From Methylotenera sp. UBA6020 (GTDB lineage: Bacteria > Pseudomonadota > Gammaproteobacteria > Burkholderiales > Methylophilaceae), in NCBI GenBank assembly GCA_002429455.1, contig DIZU01000089.1, positions 756 through 12,571 on the forward strand: a DNA stretch of 11,816 nt, in the 5' to 3' direction. Both the position numbers and the translations under genes were made by a program. Under the pieces are notes generated by a model. That model had not been told where the DNA came from and did not search any database. It saw only the letters and a program-made list of their open reading frames with translations. This document shows, one piece after another, positions 1-5,992 of the stretch. Position 1 is the first letter of the stretch; every line of letters begins with the position of its first letter.

Positions 1-266
1 CGCATATTGACGAGTTAGATAGCAAGTTAGCTAATTTTATTGATCGGCCAATTGCCGAGTTAAGCCCGGTTGAGCATGCAATATTGCGTATTTCGGGTTG
101 TGAGTTGATGTTTGACCTAAGTATTCCATATCGTGTTGTGATTAACGAAGGTGTGGAGTTAGCCAAGTTGTATGGTGGCACCGATGGCCACAAATACATT
201 AATGGCGTATTAGACAAGCTTGCCGCCGATGTGCGAGAGTCCGAAGTTAAAAATGGCAGAAGTTAA
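1..266 (+). CDS. nusB: Transcription antitermination factor NusB, C-terminal part (gene starts before the window)
   Basis: The frame is open from base 3 and ends at TAA 264-266, giving about 87 residues. NusB binds boxA RNA with NusE (S10) in the rRNA antitermination complex. The visible part matches the family's all-helical C-terminal half: a segment [10 protein letters not shown], then [19 protein letters not shown], then [14 protein letters not shown] close to the end. These are among the most conserved NusB stretches. The N-terminal half lies outside the window. In many proteobacteria nusB is followed by thiL; here the next gene is a PP2C phosphatase after a 221-base gap, so nusB is probably the last gene of its operon. 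Identity is confident from motifs alone. Confidence 0.93.
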   Translation, partial: HIDELDSKLANFIDRPIAELSPVEHAILRISGCELMFDLSIPYRVVINEGVELAKLYGGTDGHKYINGVLDKLAADVRESEVKNGRS

Positions 267-301
267 CACTCAATAGACACGTTAATCTAAAAAGGGTGCG
301 G

Positions 302-385
302 ATGAAATTTTTTGGAAGAAAGATTTGGTTCGCTGGTCTTGTTAGTCCCTTAGTTTTTATTTGTCGTTCAAGATATCGCAAATAA
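302..385 (+). CDS. Possible 27-residue basic/hydrophobic small protein
   Basis: An ATG at 302 is preceded by AAAGGG (291-296) at 5-base spacing and opens a 27-codon frame ending at TAA 383-385. The product begins MKFFGRKIWF, has a short hydrophobic middle (AGLVSPLVFIC) and ends in basic residues (RSRYRK). This could be a small membrane peptide, a leader peptide, or a chance ORF in the nusB-phosphatase gap. I do not recognise it. The ribosome binding site is the only real support. Confidence 0.2.
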   Translation: MKFFGRKIWFAGLVSPLVFICRSRYRK

Positions 386-427
386 CAGTGCATTAAACCG
401 GCGATTCCATTTTGGCTAGTCTGGGTC

Positions 428-438
428 TATGCTAGAAA
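428..438 (+). promoter_or_regulatory. Candidate extended -10 promoter for the phosphatase-FHA operon
   Basis: TGCTAGAAA (430-438) resembles an extended -10 box (TGnTATAAT). A weak TTGGCT (412-417) lies upstream at a short 15-base spacing, so the -35 element is poor. It would start transcription about 70 bases before the preferred ATG at 518. This is a pattern match only. Confidence 0.22.
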
Positions 439-517
439 ATACGCATGGATAAGCGCACTGCGAGAGGTCAGAAATCCCTAGCGAATTATGGCGTGGTGCA
501 AAGTTGGGGATTTAATC

Positions 518-1342
518 ATGGACTTGCATAATGTATTAGAAATCGTACGCTTAACTGATATAGGTCGCAGACGCGACCATAATGAAGATACGATTGCTAG
601 TGATGACAGCATAGGGTTTGTGGTGCTAGCCGATGGTATGGGTGGTTATAATGCCGGCGAAGTGGCGAGTGAAATTGCCGTGCTAAGTATCACAGCCGAA
701 TTAAAAGAGACCTTGTTGAACCAGCGCCCTGGCCAAGTGAATCGATTGTTGCATAAACAGGCTGAAGCACAATTAATATTAGATGCAGTCAAAAATGCCA
801 ACACAGCGATCTACAATATTTCGCAAAGCCAGCCGCAGTGTGCCGGCATGGGCACCACGCTGGTGGTTGGGTTGTTTACCAATAATAAGTTATTGGTCGG
901 GCACATTGGCGATTCGCGCATGTACCGTTTGCGTAACCAGGTGCTTACGCAAATTACTGAAGATCACTCGCTGCTACAAGAACAAATCAAATCAGGTTTG
1001 ATTAGCGCTGAGCAGGCCAAGTTTTCTGCTAATAAAAATTTAGTGACACGTGCTTTGGGCGTGGATCCTGAAGTTGATCTAGAGCTCAATGAATACGATG
1101 TTAATGTGGGTGATATTTATCTACTATGTTCGGATGGTTTAAGTGACCTGGTTGATGATGATGTTATTCAAACTACACTCAATAGGTTATCGTCAAGCTT
1201 GCTAGAAGCAGCACAAGCGCTAGTGCAGATGGCGAACGAGAATGGTGGCAAAGACAATATTTCTGTCATACTGGTGCAGGTTAATAAGTCTTTTGAGTAT
1301 AGGCATACTTGGGTTAATAATTTTTTTGGTTGGCTAAAATAG
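518..1342 (+). CDS. PP2C-family protein Ser/Thr phosphatase (Stp/PppA-like)
   Basis: A 274-residue metal-dependent phosphatase that removes phosphate from Ser/Thr residues in the cytoplasm. All PP2C motifs are present in order: RDHNED near residue 20, ADGMGG near 38-43 with a metal-binding Asp, GMGTT near 110, GHIGDSR near 129-134, a CSDGLSD motif near 204-210 and GGKDN near 243-247. I chose ATG 518 because GGGGA (506-510) sits 7 bases upstream and the conserved domain begins soon after. An upstream in-frame ATG at 488 would add 10 residues but has no well-spaced ribosome binding site. The C-terminus ends in an aromatic/hydrophobic tail (WVNNFFGWLK) that is not part of the catalytic fold. The gene is almost certainly cotranscribed with the FHA gene, 11 bases downstream. 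Such phosphatases usually oppose a Hanks-type kinase; none is in the window. Confidence 0.93.
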   Translation: MDLHNVLEIVRLTDIGRRRDHNEDTIASDDSIGFVVLADGMGGYNAGEVASEIAVLSITAELKETLLNQRPGQVNRLLHKQAEAQLILDAVKNANTAIYNISQSQPQCAGMGTTLVVGLFTNNKLLVGHIGDSRMYRLRNQVLTQITEDHSLLQEQIKSGLISAEQAKFSANKNLVTRALGVDPEVDLELNEYDVNVGDIYLLCSDGLSDLVDDDVIQTTLNRLSSSLLEAAQALVQMANENGGKDNISVILVQVNKSFEYRHTWVNNFFGWLK

Positions 1343-1353
1343 CAGGGTAGATT

Positions 1354-2097
1354 ATGGCAAAGCTTATTCTGTCTTTAAATCATACATTTTTAAGTGAATA
1401 TCAGCTCGATAAAGAACGCATCACCATCGGGCGCAGACCCGCGAATGATATCCACATCGATAATTTAGCGGTAAGTGGCGAGCATGCGGCCATCATAAAA
1501 ATGGGCAATGATTTTTATCTGGAAGACTTAGATAGCACTAATGGAACCTTGATTAATACCAAAGCCACAAAAAAGCATTTATTGCAGCAAGGTGATTTAG
1601 TGGAGCTTGGAAAATATCAGCTAAAGTACATCAATAATGTGGTATTAAATAATACTGGCATGGTCAACAGTGGCGAAATGGGCTTTGAAACTCCCATGAT
1701 GATTCGTCCACAAGAGACGAAGGCGATGGCAATAAAACCATTACCAGTTGCTCCTGTAGTCCCAATTTCTACACATGGTAATGCGGCATCATCTGTGCAA
1801 GTAGCGTCTTCGAATGTTGCTGAACCCATGCTTGCAGGCAGAATACAAGTCTTGAATGGCGCCAGTGTCGGACGTGAGTTAGTACTGAATAAAGCACTCA
1901 CCACTCTTGGTAAAACAGGAGTGCAAGTAGCCGTTATTACCAAGCGACCCAATGGCTACTTTATTACGCATGTTGAAGGGCAAGTATTCCCGATCGTGAA
2001 GGGCGCATCTATTGGCGCACAGGCCTTTGCACTGAGCGACCATGATGTCATTGAGCTTGCTGGGGTTAAAATGGAGTTTTATTTTGGTAAATCTTAA
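1354..2097 (+). CDS. FHA-domain protein with a second, degenerate FHA-like C-terminal domain
   Basis: A 247-residue cytoplasmic protein. Residues 1-95 form a classical FHA domain, which binds phosphothreonine: GRRPANDI with G26/R27, SGEHA at 41-45, and DSTNGT at 60-65 are the conserved recognition residues. Residues 96-160 are a low-complexity linker rich in Pro, Ala, Val and Ser. Residues about 162-245 look like a second FHA-type sandwich (GRIQVLNG, GRELVLNKALTTLGKTG, then HDVIELAGVKMEFYFG) but lack the Arg, Ser-His and Asn ligands, so this domain probably does not bind phosphothreonine. AGGG (1344-1347) precedes ATG 1354. It probably recognises phosphorylated partners dephosphorylated by the upstream PP2C enzyme. 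The target and kinase are unknown. Start and family are secure; the second domain is inference. Confidence 0.9.
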   Translation: MAKLILSLNHTFLSEYQLDKERITIGRRPANDIHIDNLAVSGEHAAIIKMGNDFYLEDLDSTNGTLINTKATKKHLLQQGDLVELGKYQLKYINNVVLNNTGMVNSGEMGFETPMMIRPQETKAMAIKPLPVAPVVPISTHGNAASSVQVASSNVAEPMLAGRIQVLNGASVGRELVLNKALTTLGKTGVQVAVITKRPNGYFITHVEGQVFPIVKGASIGAQAFALSDHDVIELAGVKMEFYFGKS

Positions 2098-2188
2098 TCA
2101 AGAACGGCATGTCACCCTATGGTAAATTCAATAACATGAAATACAGCAATCAACTCATTTTACTTTGTAGATAACGCCACGGCCCAAA

Positions 2189-3835
2189 ATGACAGACCGC
2201 CATAATCACTATTTACTCAAACGTCTTGAACGTATTAACGCGATTGGTGTAGCGCTTTCCGCCGAGCGCGATAATAATCGGCTTCTGGAAATGATCTTGC
2301 TGGGGGCGAAAGAAATTACCAATGCGGATGGTGGCACGCTGTATACCATTACCGATGACAAGCATCTCAAGTTTGAGATCATGAGTAATAAAACGCTCAA
2401 CATTGCGATGGGCGGCACTACTGGTAAGGATATTCCTTTTTTACCCTTACCTTTATACCTGGAAGACGGCAGTCCTAATTTAAGCACTGTGGCCGCATAT
2501 GCCACTTTGAATGATAAAACGGTTAATATTGAAAACGCCTATCAAGCGCAAGACTTTGATTTTACAGGCACGCGTAAGTTTGATGAGAAAACCGGATACC
2601 ACTCACAATCGTTTTTAACGATTCCCATGAAAAATCATGAGGCAGAAGTGATTGGTGTATTGCAACTGATCAATGCCATGGATACTGAAACACAGCAAAT
2701 CATTCCTTTTTCAGCTGCCAATCAAAGTTTAGTTGAATCGCTGGCATCACAGGCTGCGGTTGCAATGACAAATCATAATCTCATCGAAGGCCTGAAAGGC
2801 TTGTTTGAAGCTTTTATTGAGTTGATTGCAGAAGCGATTGACCAAAAGTCACCCTATACGGGTGGTCATTGCAGGCGTGTACCTGAACTCACCATGCTGT
2901 TGGCCCAGGCGGCAATTGATACGAAAACGGGTCCGCTCAAAGACTTTAGTTTGAACGAAAAAGAGTTCTATGAGTTAAAAATCGCCGGTTGGCTGCATGA
3001 TTGCGGTAAGGTCACTACACCAGAATCTGTGATGGATAAACCCACCAAGTTATCCGCTATTTTTGACCGTATTCAATTGGTAGATCAGCGTTTTGAATTG
3101 CTTAAAAAGCAAGCCGAATGTGAGCTACTTAAAAAACAAGTCGAGGCACTGTGTAAGGGTGAACAAGGCAACGGTAAGCAAGCTGATTTCTTTGTATTAC
3201 AATCAGAGTTTGAAGTATTTAAACTAAAGTGTAATGACGATCGAGATTTCTTGCGAAAGTCCAACTTTGGTGGTGAGTCTATGACACTGGAGGACCAGCA
3301 GCGCGTCCGTGATATTGCGGCTATCACGATTTTGAACGCCGATGGTGATGCCGAGCCTTTCTTGAGTGAAAATGAAGTTTACAACCTGAATATTGCGCGA
3401 GGTACGTTAACTGGCGAGGAGCGCGAGGTTATAAACAACCATATCGTTGTCACCATCAGCATGCTGGAATCACTGCCTTATCCTAAGGCTTTAAAACGTG
3501 TGCCAGAGTATGCCTGTGGCCATCATGAGCGCATGGATGGTAAAGGTTACCCTAAAGGCCTGACGCGCGAGCAAATGTCAGTGCCAGCGCGCGTGATGGG
3601 GATTGCAGATATCTTTGAAGCACTTACTTCAAAAGACCGGCCATATAAGAAAGCTAAAACGCTGTCAGAATCATTACATATTTTAGGTAAGATGAATTTA
3701 GACCATCATATTGATCCGGATTTATTTGATATTTTTGTACGTGAGAAAATTTACTTAAAATATGCACAGGAATTTTTAGAACCTGAGCAGATTGATGATG
3801 TTGATGAAATGAAAATACCAGGTTATCAACCGTAG
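2189..3835 (+). CDS. GAF domain + HD-GYP domain protein, probable c-di-GMP phosphodiesterase
   Basis: A 548-residue cytoplasmic signalling protein. Residues about 25-195 are a GAF sensor domain (conserved end SFLTIPMKNHEAEVIGVLQLIN). Residues about 205-515 are an HD-GYP domain, the metal-dependent hydrolase family that degrades c-di-GMP. Visible metal and substrate residues are GGH (H227), HD at 270-271 with K274, H418 in NNH, HHE at 445-447, DGKGYP at 450-455, and ADIFEALTSKDRPYK at 473-487. The expected catalytic set is therefore intact. Unlike compact HD-GYP domains, about 120 residues (roughly 288-406) separate the HD motif region from the next helix; this insert includes a Lys/Glu-rich helical tandem repeat. 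The start lacks a clear ribosome binding site. It lies 91 bases after the FHA gene on the same strand, and may or may not share its transcript. Confidence 0.92.
   Translation: MTDRHNHYLLKRLERINAIGVALSAERDNNRLLEMILLGAKEITNADGGTLYTITDDKHLKFEIMSNKTLNIAMGGTTGKDIPFLPLPLYLEDGSPNLSTVAAYATLNDKTVNIENAYQAQDFDFTGTRKFDEKTGYHSQSFLTIPMKNHEAEVIGVLQLINAMDTETQQIIPFSAANQSLVESLASQAAVAMTNHNLIEGLKGLFEAFIELIAEAIDQKSPYTGGHCRRVPELTMLLAQAAIDTKTGPLKDFSLNEKEFYELKIAGWLHDCGKVTTPESVMDKPTKLSAIFDRIQLVDQRFELLKKQAECELLKKQVEALCKGEQGNGKQADFFVLQSEFEVFKLKCNDDRDFLRKSNFGGESMTLEDQQRVRDIAAITILNADGDAEPFLSENEVYNLNIARGTLTGEEREVINNHIVVTISMLESLPYPKALKRVPEYACGHHERMDGKGYPKGLTREQMSVPARVMGIADIFEALTSKDRPYKKAKTLSESLHILGKMNLDHHIDPDLFDIFVREKIYLKYAQEFLEPEQIDDVDEMKIPGYQP
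3095..3148 (+). repeat. Imperfect 27-base tandem repeat inside the HD-GYP gene
   Basis: Two adjacent 27-base units (3095-3121, 3122-3148) encode ELLKKQAEC and ELLKKQVEA. The DNA copies differ mainly at third positions, so the protein repeat is conserved better than the DNA. The unit suggests a helical, probably coiled-coil, segment within the insert that splits the HD-GYP domain. Confidence 0.7.
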
Positions 3836-3888
3836 CAAAAACTTTTGTTGGCACTTGATTGGGAACTTGAGTCTTAATTTTTAGCTTA

Positions 3889-3912
3889 AATATTGGGTAG
3901 TGTGACAATATT
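3889..3912 (+). terminator. Possible weak terminator hairpin between the HD-GYP gene and lpxH
   Basis: AATATTG (3889-3895) and CAATATT (3906-3912) form a 7-base-pair stem with a 10-base loop, followed by AATCTTTTAT. It lies in the 83-base gap between convergent genes, where a + strand terminator is expected. The stem is AT-rich and the T-run short, so efficiency would be low. Confidence 0.3.
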
Positions 3913-3918
3913 AATCTT

Positions 3919-4695
3919 TTATAAACCTACACTTTTGCATCCGTTCCGGTCACAAACTAAATAACTGCCTTGTTCATACCAATCGCCTAATACCCATCGA
4001 GTGATATTGTGTCCGTTGAGTTGGATGTGATGTTGGTTGGGTCTGTGTGTATGGCCATGAATCAACAAGTCCGGGTAATCATACGCCATTAGTAGTGCGG
4101 TAACCGTATCTTGGTTAACGTCCATAATTTGCATGGATTTCTGTGATTTTTCTTGTTCACTGCGCGTCCGAATCGCTTCGATTTGGTGCTTGCGTGATTG
4201 TAAAGGCTGGCCTAAAAAGTCGGCTTGCCACTGCGGGTCTCTTACCTGACGACGGAACGTTTGATAAGCTACATCATCGGTACATAAGTCATCACCATGA
4301 CTTAATAGCGCTTTTTTACCATGTAAGTTAATCAAAGTAGGGTCATGTAACAAGGTGATTTTTGCCGCATTGCAAAAGCCTTCGGCGATTAGAAAGTCAC
4401 GATTGCCATGCATAAAATAGATTTTTACGCTGGTATCGGCTAGTGCTCGGAAATCCGCGATTATTGCTTGATGGTGCGCATCCTCGACGTCATCATCGCC
4501 AGCCCAATATTCAAATAAATCGCCCAAAATATAAACCGCATTGGCATTTATGGCTGTGTTTTTCAGAAAATGTAAGAACGCTGCAGTAATCTGCGGACGA
4601 CTTGCACATAGATGCAAATCCGAAATGAATATATCAGGACTCGATAAATCAGAGCTCAATAAGCTGAGTCCTGATTTATCCTCGAGTTTTTTCAT
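3919..4695 (-). CDS. lpxH: UDP-2,3-diacylglucosamine diphosphatase LpxH (lipid A biosynthesis)
   Basis: A 258-residue peripheral membrane calcineurin-like phosphoesterase. It hydrolyses UDP-2,3-diacylglucosamine to lipid X and UMP, the fourth step of lipid A synthesis. All metal-binding motifs are present: SDLHL (D26, H28), LGDLFEYW (D59), HGNRD (97-100), SHGDDLCTDD (131-140) and HGHTHRP (213-219). IMDVNQ (190-195) is also LpxH-typical. Compared with E. coli LpxH (MATLFIADLHL...) there are about 17-20 extra N-terminal residues, encoded mostly by the inverted-repeat element at 4633-4680. ATG 4695 is the only ATG upstream of the first motif, but no good ribosome binding site precedes it; TTG at 4659 is a poor alternative. 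The gene lies 86 bases downstream of ppiB and is probably the last gene of the ppiA-ppiB-lpxH group. Confidence 0.95.
   Translation of the reverse strand: MKKLEDKSGLSLLSSDLSSPDIFISDLHLCASRPQITAAFLHFLKNTAINANAVYILGDLFEYWAGDDDVEDAHHQAIIADFRALADTSVKIYFMHGNRDFLIAEGFCNAAKITLLHDPTLINLHGKKALLSHGDDLCTDDVAYQTFRRQVRDPQWQADFLGQPLQSRKHQIEAIRTRSEQEKSQKSMQIMDVNQDTVTALLMAYDYPDLLIHGHTHRPNQHHIQLNGHNITRWVLGDWYEQGSYLVCDRNGCKSVGL
4633..4680 (-). repeat. Two overlapping, mutually exclusive inverted repeats at the lpxH start
   Basis: On the + strand, ATCAGGACTC (4633-4642) pairs perfectly with GAGTCCTGAT (4666-4675). GATAAATCAG (4643-4652) pairs perfectly with CTGATTTATC (4671-4680). The two right arms overlap at 4671-4675, so only one of the 10-base-pair stems can form fully at a time. 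Both can stack on the same small top hairpin, AGCT (4653-4656) with AGCT (4662-4665) around a 5-base loop. In the lpxH mRNA the element covers codons 6-21, directly after the start codon. Confidence 0.8.
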
Positions 4696-4724
4696 ATTAA
4701 AGTGTGTATTTTCAATAGAATTTG

Positions 4725-4771
4725 TTAAACGTAATATTGGTAGATAGCACTAACTCGCAATATTTGTTTAA
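4725..4771 (-). repeat. Interrupted inverted repeat in the ppiB-lpxH gap
   Basis: TTAAAC (4725-4730) and AATATTG (4733-4739) pair with CAATATT (4758-4764) and GTTTAA (4766-4771), giving 13 base pairs with a small internal mismatch and an 18-base loop. It sits just after the ppiB stop codon. No T-run follows on the - strand, so it is more likely an RNA-stability stem or operator than an intrinsic terminator. Confidence 0.45.
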
Positions 4772-4781
4772 TCACGCCTGT

Positions 4782-5273
4782 TTAACAACGTGTAGCACTT
4801 TCAATCACTACGTTTTCAACAGGCACGTCTTGATGACCTTTACGACTGGCTGTTGCGACCTGTCTGATTTTATCAACCACATCCATGCCCGCAACTACTT
4901 TGCCAAAAACACAATAGCCCCAACCACTGCTTGTCGGCGCAGTATGATTAAGAAAATTGTTGTCGCCAACATTGATAAAAAACTGACTGCTAGCGGAGTG
5001 TGGTGCTGACGTGCGCGCCATGGCAACGGTATATTTGTCATTGGTTAAGCCGTTATCTGCCTCATTTTTGATTTCATCAGCCGATTTTTTTTGATCCATT
5101 GCGGTGTCGAAACCGCCACCTTGAATCATAAAGCCATCAATCACGCGGTGAAAAATAGTGCCATCATAAAAGCCATTATCTACATATTGTAGAAAGTTAG
5201 CAGCGGTAATTGGCGCTTTTTCAGCATCGAGTTCTAAAGTAATTTCGCCAAAGTTCGTGAGTAGTTTAATCAC
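4782..5273 (-). CDS. ppiB: Cytoplasmic peptidyl-prolyl cis-trans isomerase B (cyclophilin)
   Basis: A 163-residue cyclophilin with no signal peptide. It catalyses cis-trans isomerisation of prolyl peptide bonds, helping protein folding in the cytoplasm. Conserved segments are [20 protein letters not shown] near residues 25-44, FMIQGGGF near 48-55, [20 protein letters not shown] near 83-102 and [18 protein letters not shown] near 119-136. The start is GTG at 5273, supported by TAAGGA about 8 bases upstream; no ATG is near. It follows the secreted paralogue ppiA by 59 bases on the same strand and precedes lpxH, an order I associate with betaproteobacteria. Confidence 0.95.
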   Translation of the reverse strand: MIKLLTNFGEITLELDAEKAPITAANFLQYVDNGFYDGTIFHRVIDGFMIQGGGFDTAMDQKKSADEIKNEADNGLTNDKYTVAMARTSAPHSASSQFFINVGDNNFLNHTAPTSSGWGYCVFGKVVAGMDVVDKIRQVATASRKGHQDVPVENVVIESATRC

Positions 5274-5332
5274 AAAATATCCTTAATGTTAGTGTGTAAA
5301 TAGTTGAAGTGAAATCTAGTAAAGCGTTGTAT

Positions 5333-5920
5333 CTATAAAGGCTGAGTATTTAATTTAACGTGGTGAATCACAATCGCTGATTTTGGTACATCGCTATAAG
5401 GTCCGGCATTGCCAGTGGGTGTAGCGGCAATTTCGCGTACTACATCTATTCCTTTCAACACGCGGCCAAACACACAGTAGCCTATAAGCTCAGGATCCGG
5501 GCTTTGATAGTTAAGAAATTGATTGTTTTCCAGGTTAATAAAAAATTGCGCAGTGGCAGAATCCGGGTCAGCAGTTCTGGCCATGGCCAGTGTGCCTATC
5601 TCATTACGCAAACCGTTACCGGCCTCGTTGACGATGGGCGCTCGTGTTGTTTTTTCTGTCATGTTTGCTGTAAAGCCACCACCCTGTATCATAAAACGAT
5701 TGATCACTCGATGAAAAATGGTGTCATTGTAAAACCCTGTATTTACGTATTGCATGAAATTAGCCACTGTTTTAGGTGCTTTATCGGGATAGAGTTCCAC
5801 AATGAAATCGCCTCGATTGGTTTCAAATACAAGTTGCGGGTTAGCCGCAAATGCCGAATTACTCATAAGACCGAGCCCGCTTAAAAGCGTGAGTACTAAA
5901 AAAGCATAAAATTGACGCAT
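5333..5920 (-). CDS. ppiA: Periplasmic peptidyl-prolyl cis-trans isomerase A (cyclophilin)
   Basis: A 195-residue cyclophilin with an N-terminal signal peptide: MRQF, a hydrophobic core (YAFLVLTLLSGLGLM), and a probable cleavage site after SNSAFA near residue 25. The mature enzyme would assist folding of periplasmic proteins. The fold markers repeat those of ppi[49 protein letters not shown] and YCVFGRVLKGIDVV. The ATG at 5920 is preceded by a strong AAAGGAAG ribosome binding site. It is the first of two tandem cyclophilin genes, one exported and one cytoplasmic, and lies 72 bases downstream of the L,D-transpeptidase gene. Confidence 0.95.
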   Translation of the reverse strand: MRQFYAFLVLTLLSGLGLMSNSAFAANPQLVFETNRGDFIVELYPDKAPKTVANFMQYVNTGFYNDTIFHRVINRFMIQGGGFTANMTEKTTRAPIVNEAGNGLRNEIGTLAMARTADPDSATAQFFINLENNQFLNYQSPDPELIGYCVFGRVLKGIDVVREIAATPTGNAGPYSDVPKSAIVIHHVKLNTQPL

Positions 5921-5992
5921 ATTCTTCCTTTAAATTAAATCAATCCCTAACATTTGGTGAGGCTAATCGCTTCACAAGTAATGTTCTTGTTG

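Noticed and set aside
488..517. Upstream ATG extending the PP2C phosphatase by 10 residues
   Set aside because: The nearest purine-rich stretch is too far upstream, while ATG 518 has GGGGA at good spacing and fits the domain boundary.
1617..1952. 111-codon - strand frame opposite the FHA gene linker and second domain
   Set aside because: It is antisense to a well-supported gene, with no ribosome binding site or recognisable domain.
4722..5009. 95-codon + strand frame opposite ppiB and the ppiB-lpxH gap
   Set aside because: Most of it is antisense to conserved ppiB sequence, and the product has no recognisable motif.
5504..5884. 126-codon + strand open frame opposite ppiA
   Set aside because: It is fully antisense to a clear cyclophilin gene with a signal peptide and strong ribosome binding site. 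The translated sequence is Cys/His/Arg-rich with no family resemblance, typical of a shadow frame.
5930..5975. Imperfect stem after the L,D-transpeptidase gene (TTGTGA with TCACCAA on the - strand)
   Set aside because: It needs bulges and has no adjacent T-run, so it is too weak to call a terminator.
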